A DNA stretch of 64,000 bases from Allodiplogaster sudhausi (taxonomy: Eukaryota > Nematoda > Chromadorea > Rhabditida > Diplogasteridae): assembly GCA_945643635.1 (NCBI GenBank), contig CALZFC010000005.1:4912501-4976500 (forward strand), in the 5' to 3' direction. The notes under the pieces were generated by a model. It did no database searches. It had not been told where the DNA came from and was given only the letters and a program-made list of their open reading frames with translations. Below are positions 55,701-64,000 of the stretch, piece after piece. The translations under genes and the position numbers were made by a program. How positions within the stretch are numbered: position 1 is the first letter of the stretch; the number at the start of each line of letters is the position of its first letter.

Positions 55701-58700
55701 GAGCGGCAGCTCTCCCAGTCTCATCTCCAGTCTCGTTGCTCCCGTCCTCTTCCGTCTTCTACAACGACACTAACACTTCACGCCACAGGAATCATTGCGA
55801 AAGACTACGGCCACTCAACTCTTCTCGCTTTTGCTCACTTGGGCCACATTCTGCTTGGATCACAACGAACACTTCACGACAGCAAAAGTTATGAGAGAAA
55901 GATAAAGATAGAGAGAGAGGGCGAGAAAGACTCAACCGTTTTAGAAGGAGAAGAAAGCGAGAATGCAGCTGGAGTATTGGTGGAAGAAGCAGAGCCAAAG
56001 ACCTTCATGGCAGCCTTCGTTATGAGACGAGGATGAGAAGACTCATTCCGTGCATGGGGAGTTGACTGAAAAGAAAAGAACTAGACTAGGAATGGAATCC
56101 GTTAAATAAAGAGAACCTCTTCTGCCTTGACGGTTTTTTCGTCGTTCTCTTCCAACTTGACTTGTGCAGAGACCTTCTCGTCTTCGATGTCTTCTCTCTT
56201 GACCGTTGAAGAAGAGTGCGAACTACACTCCGACAGTCGCTGCTTCTCTTTAGCTTGCACGGCTGACTTGACAGAAGAGGCCTGGCTGGGCACTCTCTGG
56301 CTAGTTGAGGCGGCCACTGATTCCGACTCCGATATCGATACACTTTCATCTTTCCGACTCCGCTTCCTCTCCACAGCTACAAAGTCTATAATTACTCATA
56401 ATCGCTGCTAAAGGGATTAAAAAGAGAATAATGAATACTGACGCCTTGGATGGCTGTTGAGTCTCTTCCTGGAGGAGATCTCCTTGTCTTTCTTCCTTGA
56501 ACTCTTTCTGTCATCGTCACTGGAATCCTCTTCTTCACTCTCTTCTCGCTTTAGGAAGGAGGGCCCAGCACTGTCTTCGTCGTTGGAGTCCGCGGCAAAG
56601 AGGTCGCTGGTGTCCAGATTCTTCATCGTCTTCCGTTTCCTCTCCTTCGCTGCCTTGCCCTTACTCTTGCCCTTGATCTCCTTCTCCTCCTCTTCTTCTT
56701 CATCTTCTCCCTCTTCATCCTCCACACTCTCTTCCCTCTCCTTTCTCTTCTTCGTAGTCTTCTTTCTCTTCTTGTCCTTCTCTTTCTCTTCCTCGCTGCT
56801 TTCATCCAGTTCTCCTTCTTCTGCCTCTTCCTTCTTCCCTTTCTTTCTCTTTCTCTTCTCAGATGCCATGGAAGACGCTCCATCATTGTCTGATCCCTCT
56901 TCTGACGAGACATGAACTCGTTTCTTCTGAGCCTAAAAGGAAATCAAACTGTTAGCAGGGACAGCATCATACTGTACTGAGATAAGAGCAGACCTTCTTC
57001 TTCTGTTGTTCTCGAATGGCTTGGAGGGCTTCCTTTTTCTTCGTGGCCTCGTCGTTCTTCTGGGCCGCCGATGATCTTCTTCCCTTCACTCGGTCATACA
57101 TCGAAGTTCCTTGGAGTTGCCATTCGATGTCTCCGAATAAAGAATTCTGCTGCTTGGCAAATGATGACTGCAAAGAAGTACTCTTTTTTTTATTTGGTCA
57201 ATCACTTAGTTATTTTCATCCGATCACCTCAAATAAAGTTCCTTTTTTTTTACAAGCTTACAAAATGAAGGAATCTTGAAAAGAAATTAACGAATCGAGC
57301 CTTGAAGTCAAGCGAAACATCGGAGTCGGAATCGGAATCTCCTTCCGTCTCACTCAGCTGACGCTTCTTTTTCTTCTCCTTTTCTTTTTCCCTTTCCCTA
57401 TCCTTCTCCTTGGAATTTCTATTCTTTTCCTTGTCCTTCTCCTTCAATTTGTCTTTCTTTCCATCAGATTTGCTTATATCCTTCGGTCTTTCTTTCTCAC
57501 GACTCTTCGATGCTTTCTTCAGCTCCTTTCTCCGTGCTCTTTCTTCCTTCGTTTCGATTCGGCCTTCCTCTCGCTTCTGAAGTAAATGTCAAGAGGTGAA
57601 GAAGTGAAAGAGTGAATAAGAAATCAGGGAAAAAAATGAGTAGATAGGAAGGACCTTCTTATGTTCCTTTTCTCGATGTTTCTCTCGCTCCTTCTTCTCG
57701 TCCTTCCGCCTTTCACCTTGCGAGTGTTGCAGCGAAGGGTTCTTGGGAATCCGCTGGAGCTTCTTGATGTCTCCGGCCTTGTGAAGAATGCGATCGAGGA
57801 AATCCTTGCTGTCTTGTCGTGGATGGGAAGAAAGGGGAGTAGTGGAGGAGGGGCCAGGCCCGAGCGAGTTCGTACTCGGAGTGGTTGGATTGGAAGGGGT
57901 GGCTCGTGGCTTCTCCGAAAGGGAAGATGTTCGAGGAAGAGAAGGGCCTGTCGAGGTCGGAGTCTTCACCGTAGACGAGGCAGAGAACGAATCGTGGCGT
58001 ACTCCGAAGGTCTGGAGAAACAGGCGGTTCTACTTTCTACAAAATAGAAAGAAGTGCCTAGCTGACCTTGGCCTGAGGCATCGGCAGAGAAGATCGAAAT
58101 GAGGTCTGCGAGCCAAGGCCGGCTCCCCGTCCACTGCTGGAATGCAGACTGCCGCTGTCTTGAGAGAGCCGCAACGATTGGCAGGGACGAGAAGTCGGCA
58201 CTGCGGACACTAGCATCGGCCCTCCCTTTAACAATCACTTCAGTCTCTCGCTCTCACAAATATCAAGACAAATATGGACATGGACATCTGTTATCAAACC
58301 TTCCAAGCATTGAGACTGCCGGCAGATGTGGCCAGAGGAGGAGAGTGGAGAGGACTGGCAGTTCTGGCAGAGGCAGTGGCCAATTGAGGAGTGGAGCAAG
58401 ACGAGGCGCTGCCCACGGAGTCTCTCCTCGCGCCCGACGCTGGCGGAGTCGAGCACGCACTTCCCTTGCCATTCCCTCCGGTCTGCAAATACTCCCACTC
58501 ATCCCATCTAACTACTCTTTTTCATCAAGACCAACAGTGAAAGAAGGCTGCAGCTGTGGCGGAGGAGGGGGAGCAGCGAGGAGTGGACTGTCCAGCATTG
58601 CAGATGTTGAAGGAAGCAAAGGGATGGGGATGGGAGGGGGAGGGATGGAGAAGTCTGGAGGGTGGATGGCCACAGTGGACACGGATGAACGAATCGCACA

Positions 58701-59405
58701 TCCACTCACTGGCGTTCGCCGTGAAGATAACTGCAACATTATAAAAATCACATAACAATGTTCACTGCGCATTAGTTATATAAGCTCGAAAACAACATTC
58801 TTTTACAAACTGTTGCAGCTACAATTAGCTATAAAAAATTATGTTATATTCGTGAATGTAACAAATAAAAGATGTCATTCTCAACATCGAAATACTACAT
58901 AAGAATAAATGAGCAGGAAAAAAGCTGACGGAAGGAGAGACTACGCTGGCGGGGGTGCTGACGGCGCTGTGTGAATGTTGAGAAGAAGCTGAATTAGCAG
59001 TGGCGGGAATGTGGATGTGGAGAGGTGAAGGACGAGCAGCGACTTGTGAAGACGAAGAAGAGGAAGAGGTCGAAGAGGAGGCCGCGGCCGACCCTGCCAC
59101 TCCAAGAGCACCTGCAGACAACACAAACTTCCCCTCCAGCTCATAGCAAGGCCAATCAATACTAACCATTCAACTGAGCAGATACCGGAAGAGGAGCTCG
59201 CACTCCATTGACCAATGGAGACAGGGAAGTACAGTTCGGAGTACGGATGGAGGGAGACCCCGTGGTGAAGGCAGAGAAACTGCCAGTCAGAGAAGTGTGG
59301 GGAGTGGAGGACAGCGATTCCAACAGGGAACACGGCGGAGGGGTGCAGTCATCAGAGGGTGGACGCTGCTGCAAGAAAGGAGACTAGCCCTTTGGCGAAG
59401 AGAAA

Positions 59406-59450
<45 letters not shown>

Positions 59451-62400
59451 GTGAAGGTACCTGCTTGGCCTGTTGCACTTTGCTGTGATCGATGTTGAGT
59501 CGAAGACTCTTCTTGCCTCCTCCAAACTTCTCTCGAATCTCTTGCAACCTCACATCGCTCGCCTTGCCATCGCAGCCTGAGAAAGATCCGCGTAATGTAG
59601 GAAAACTTTCCATAGCTAAGCAAGTGGAAATGAAAGAACCTTTAGAGTCGCCACTCTTGAGACTGGAGGGAGAAGAGGCTACGTTGACACTATCCAACTT
59701 GGCACCCAGAGCATTGATCTTCTGCTTCATATGACTGCTGCCAACACCAGTGGTGGAGACCATTTCGAAGGGGGCGAAGTGGGAAGGCGGCGGTAGCGGG
59801 GCCACTGTCACCGTGGAATTCGACTCGCGAGTCTCCTGCAGAAGCACTCATCTCTCTCTCTCTCTCTCTCTCTCTTCTTAGATGACATCCTGCAAGTTCT
59901 GATCTCTTCACTCGAATCAAGCAAATAATACTAACATCATCGAATCCTTCCAGATCCAATTCGGCCAGGAATCGGCCTTGCTTCGTGCGCGGTGAAAGTT
60001 GAATTGTTTCTTGAAAGGGAGAATACAATAACGACAGCAACGAGTTACAAAGTTTTACTTTCAAATTCATAGCTTGCCAACAATGCTGAAATTGGGCCGA
60101 ACAGAGACAGTCAAGCCTCCCGCCCCAACCCGGTTGAGTTGCTATAACCCCTTGGGCTCGGGAAGAAAAAATAATAGTGATAGACAAAACCAATGTGTCA
60201 ACCCTGCCCCATGCAGCACAAACAGCAAAATACCTCCAATGAAACAACCCACCACGTGATTATTTTGCGATGAATGCAAATCACAAGGATATTTTCATAA
60301 TGCCATCTTCCAATATAGCCGTAAGGAATTAATATGAACCCAGCTTGAAATGCAAAAGTAATTTTGCTAAGGAACGATCTTCTAAATTCACTGACCTCCG
60401 AAATCTGTGTCAGACCTCCCGCTCTTCGATCCGTCCGATTTCGCCTAAAGTTGATCAGTCAACATAATAAGAGAATGCTAATTTGAAAATGGGGCAGATC
60501 TCGGGACAGTAGCATTCTTTCTACCTCACCTTCGGAATGGGAGGCGCTTCTTGAGGGAGAGGAGGGAGGACGGAGCTGGCAGGAACATCTTTCTCTCTTT
60601 CTTCACAGAATCCCGAATCGGAACGATATTCGTCCGCAATTACACTAAAAATAAGATGAGACTAAGGAATGCTTCATTTCGATCCATAGTGATGAACCGA
60701 ATCTTCCTTCTGATGATGACTTACGTTTGTGCGTTGGGTGAAGGCGAGTGCATTGACGCCTTTTTGTTCTTCGGAGGAAAGTTCCGCGCGGGAGTTGAAT
60801 GGCTGGCCCCATTCACTCCCTCCTTTTTCGCGTCTCTCTTCAGATGACAAGGTGAATTCGCCATAGAAGCAGCTTCGGATGGAGACCGAGAAGAAGTTCC
60901 AGAAGATGAGGCACTCAAAAATAATATACATCATTTTTTTCCAAAACCAATATACATCTTTATTTTTCCTCTCTTTTTTTAAGGAACGAATCGAAACCTA
61001 GCATTCCGACGGGAATTCAGAGTTGGCGCAGCAGATGGAAGAGGCTTCAGATCCGATACTTTGCAACCGTCCCTGTCTCCTCGGTCTCTCCTTTCACTTT
61101 CCTTCCTGCGTCCCTCCTTCTCGCTGTTTGCAGGGGACTTCCTACTATCTCCTCGTCTAAAACTGGACGACGTGTTGTGTCTGGAATAGGGTATCTATTA
61201 CGCAATCTTGTTGACAAGTTCATTTTCTTTTCAAGGAAGTTAAAACAAGGAAAAAATGCATAACCGCGAGAAAAATTTTTAAACGATGAATGCAAAAAAC
61301 ATCAATACGCAAAACAGAACATTTTTCAGTTCTTTTAGGTCTTACTTTATTCTTCAGCTTCGTTTCTGCTAGTGCAACGAAAAAATCCGGCTAGGTTTTT
61401 TTCGTTGAATTAGCAGAATCGAAGAATGAAGCACAAAACCAACGGGACTCTGTCGGATGTTCCTGCCGTCGGCCGAAGCTGAGGAGGGGGAGCAGGTGGA
61501 GGAACTAGAAGACAGGAGTCTGGAGCGAGGATCGAAGACGCATCTACGGATACGCAGCGGCTGTTATGGTTACTCAGAAAGTGGTCGTAGAGTCGCTCGC
61601 TACAGTAATCCACGCACAAGCGGACGTCTCTTTCCCCGGAGGACGGCAGCGGGAATGTGCTCAATTCACACAATGATGTCCAAACACTATTGTAGAATGT
61701 ACCATAGCATTTGAAGATTACACTTCACACAAGATATATAAATACACCTATCGAAAACAGTAGTAAACACTGCAAAAATATGCATGCATGAAGAAACTAA
61801 TTTTTGATTAAAAATTTAACTTACTGCCCACGACGAATCTTCTCGAGAACTGATTTGGCATGGTCCGGTTTGTTAAAGACAATCAGCGCTTCCCTCCGGT
61901 GGTAGTTCATAAGCACCTGACGAGTTCGTGCTTGCCATGTAGATATTATCATGAGTTTTAAAAGATTCTCTAAAATAGTATACCTCTTGTCCGAGATCGG
62001 CCATGGAACGGAGCTTTTGCCTCAGGAATTCTTCTTCCTCTCCTGGTGGAAGACACCCAATCCATAGTTTTGAGCTTTGGGGTGTCCGTCCAAAATTCGG
62101 CCTCTGAATTGCGGTTGAGGTGAGGTTTATAAAAGTGGTGAGAGGGGAAGGGCAAATGAAGGAAAAGAAGCAAAGCAGACGCACCCTCCGTTGATTAGTA
62201 TGATGAAGATGCGCATTGATGGCGGTGACAACGGAGGCGATGTTGTCGAATTGGAGGAAGGCAAAGGGGGAAGGGCTGTCGAAGTTCTTCACTTCCACGT
62301 CCAGAATACATCCAAACTTCTCGAATCGACGACGCAAGGATTCCTCCGATACCCGGGATTCCAAACCTCCCACGTAGAGGATTCGACTCGACTGAAACAA

Positions 62401-63087
62401 GATGAATCACAATAGAAGAACTATGCTAGAAAGAGTGAAAGTATGATACATTCTGCATGAAGACGTCGACTTCTCCGGGATGTCTGGATCCTCCATTGAG
62501 AGGGCGAGAGAGATGGTGGAGATGGCCATCCATTCCCCCCATTCCCATGCCATGAATTGGTAGAGGAGGGAGGTGGCCGTCCGCTCCCCCCATCCCCATT
62601 CCATGCAGAGAAGTACCCGCTGCACGCGCGCTCGTCTGCTGCAACAGCAAGGGTTCCAAGACTTCCACGATGGAATGAGAACGAACCGCGAGTAGAGTGG
62701 AGTAGCTCTCGGAGACAGCGGCAGGGGCAGCGGGACGAAGACGGCAGTGATGGCCGCAGAGGTGGAAAGAGGACTGGGCGAGGAGACGAGCCACATCGGC
62801 CACTCGCTGGAAGATCACCAAGGCCCGTCTCCAGACTCCCGTAGCATTGCCACCGCTGCCCGGCCCGCTCTCTTCTTGCACTTCCACGTGGAGGATCTCG
62901 CCGTGCTCTCCACGACCCAGCGAGTCTCGGATGCCATCCTGGAAAGAGAAGATTGAGACAAGAGAGAAGAAGGAGGGAGGAAGAGTACTCTAATCTGCTG
63001 CGGGGAGAGCTGGCGGGGGATCCTCTCGATGTAGATTCCTTGCTGGCCCGAGGCTGCCAACTCGCAAGACCGGCCCGCAATCGATGG
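48300..63087 (-). CDS. SPEN / split-ends family transcriptional regulator (RRMs + SPOC); 5' end may lie beyond the window
   Basis: Nuclear RNA-binding corepressor family (human SPEN, C. elegans DIN-1). N-terminal exons give three RRMs: 63087-62989 with 62938-62450 (YIERIPRQLS, ILHVEVQEE, RRALVIFQRV), 62391-62185 (RILYVGGLES, PFAFLQF), and 62103-61984 with 61916-61825 (KLWIGCLPPG, EALIVFNKPDHAKSVLEKI). A long disordered middle follows in many exons: RS/Lys-rich (61190-60990, 57575-57280, 56935-56455), a TSMYDRVKGRR motif (57170-57000), Ser/Pro-rich parts (60915-57665), acidic exons (55745-55430, 54937-54780), 54724-54230, and Gln/Ala/Ser-rich 51640-50460. The C-terminal SPOC domain uses 49281-49110 (YPRVWDGQLAIKGNEAKTLW), 49003-48842 (MICVPCGTGV, FIEYFDSKAAAGIANI) and 48480-48300 (FCMHIFSPCDF), ending in TGA at 48300-48302. 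Exon borders in the middle are approximate. Confidence 0.9.
48520..48830 (+). repeat. 41-45-bp minisatellite in the last SPEN intron
   Basis: About seven units containing ACTATCATTCTTTCTCTGCA then AGCACTTCCTCTCTCTCTC. Length changes come from the CT run. It lies between the last two SPOC exons. Confidence 0.9.
49965..50055 (+). repeat. (GA)n with repeated ATCGATAGATAAAG spacer
   Basis: Three GA runs separated by two copies of atcgatagataaag, in the SPEN intron before the SPOC exons. Confidence 0.8.
52672..52905 (+). repeat. 35-bp minisatellite, about 7 copies
   Basis: The unit is GGGAAGCAGATCACAGCTTG followed by GAGAGGAACCCAGGG. Copies vary by one or two bases in the G run. It is open in several frames but lies in a SPEN intron, so it is not a gene. 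Confidence 0.9.
53745..53870 (+). repeat. Tandem duplication of a ~60-bp unit
   Basis: Two copies of a unit starting CATGAAGTTGCCTATC and ending in CTTCTTATTCCCCCC, differing at two positions. Confidence 0.85.
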
Positions 63088-63624
63088 CGCCCTTCAATGA
63101 CAATTTGACTTTCCTCTATTTTCATTATCTTTATTGTGAAATTCACTCTCCTCAGCTGCTGTACTTGCTCTCCACCTTCCCACACAATCAACTATGTCAG
63201 ATAGTCTTTCCCTTCACTCTTTGCTCTTCATTATCCAGGTCAACTTATCCACTTCCTTGCCCCACTTTTTAGTCCTTTTCTCACAAAAACAACCAACTAT
63301 TTTAACCAATTCTGTTGAAAACTATGAGATCAGTCATAACCCCTCATGTCCTGCAAATCGCTCAAACCCCCCAAAGGGGGTAAGGGTGAGGAAAGGATAC
63401 GTCTGAAGATTGGGTTCAGAAAGGTTAGAAGAGGCAGAGAGGAAGAAGATACAGAGTGGAAGACGAGGCGAAAAGGAAGAAGAGTTAGAGAGGAAACAGA
63501 GAGGAAGAGCAGAGAGCTCTGACGCAGTAAAACAAGTATCGATCCACATCTCGCTGCTAGAACGAGGACTAGAGAAAGACAAGGAAGAAGAAGAGGGACA
63601 GCGAGAAAGGAGAGAAAGAGAGAG

Positions 63625-63665
<41 letters not shown>

Positions 63666-64000
63666 AAGAAAGAAAGCGATAGAGTGAGAGCGAGAGAGGG
63701 AGAGAGAGAGACGGGAAGAGAGGGTGAGAAAAGAAGACTCGTTATACAGCAGCCATCCTAACAACACTATGAGGAGCACAGAGAAGCCATAGGGAGGGTG
63801 AAGGGTGGGTTTGAGAGGAGAAGAGAGGAAAACTAGAAGGACGGCGGAATGGAGCATCCCCGTCTGTTCCGCTGTGCTAATAGTGGAGAAGTGGTCATGA
63901 TGCTAGGAGACCGACTGCCTTCTCTTTTCCATCCCCCTCTATCCTCTCTTCTCTCCTCTCTTCTCTCCCCCCCCCCCCCTGCATTCACCTCTCTCTCACC
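63088..64000. other. Right edge, probably SPEN intron or 5' flank
   Basis: No exon could be supported. It is AT-rich to 63330, then purine-rich to 63760, then pyrimidine-rich at the edge. Confidence 0.4.
63605..63665 (+). repeat. (GA)n microsatellite near the right edge
   Basis: GA run with GCGAGAG interruptions, upstream of the first visible SPEN exon on the minus strand. Confidence 0.9.

Overview
This is a eukaryotic, intron-rich window and almost certainly comes from a nematode. Three gene types point that way: a UNC-52/perlecan gene with the nematode style of Ig repeats, a cuticle collagen with the usual N-terminal membrane segment, RxRR cleavage site and Cys-flanked Gly-X-Y blocks, and a Hedgehog-related Hint protein of the nematode-only QUA/WRT/GRD/GRL class. 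Many introns are only 45-50 bp. Long GA/CT tracts and TATG/TACA tetranucleotide runs occur throughout. The species cannot be named from the sequence.

Layout, left to right. Positions 1-12.3 kb (+): 3' part of a perlecan gene with about sixteen Ig domains, then the LG-EGF-LG-EGF-LG C-terminal module. 12.93-16.18 kb (+): a secreted Cys-rich protein, 618 aa in 13 phase-consistent exons, family not recognised. 17.17-17.51 kb (+): a 93-aa membrane protein. 17.93-19.58 kb (-): a type II membrane protein of about 343 aa, not recognised. 20.08-22.57 kb: a 2.5-kb foldback transposon with TA target duplication and tRNA-like modules. 22.7-25.0 kb (+): an IQ-motif plus AAA ATPase that reads like the ciliary protein DRC11/IQCA1. 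25.55-28.78 kb (-): an 805-aa cuticle collagen with a 531-residue non-collagen tail. 30.66-35.62 kb (-): a 954-aa QUA-1-like Hedgehog-related protein with a long charged coiled-coil insert. 38.65-43.4 kb: a repeat-rich island with a ~100-bp direct repeat, a small spliced 121-aa gene and a second foldback element that interrupts one repeat copy. 43.8-45.5 kb: a higher-order tandem repeat. 46.6-47.0 kb: a 38-bp minisatellite. 48.3-63.1 kb or beyond (-): a SPEN/split-ends transcriptional regulator with three RRMs at the N-terminus and a SPOC domain at the C-terminus.

The genes do not form one pathway. Perlecan, the collagen and the Hedgehog-related protein are all extracellular or cuticle/epidermis related, but their proximity may be chance. 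The most unexpected items are the DRC11-like ATPase in an apparent nematode, the chimeric collagen, a possible alternative basic C-terminus of perlecan, and two related foldback transposons, one of which has its empty site preserved 3 kb away. Gene models were built by hand from splice sites, frame and domain knowledge. No similarity search was possible.
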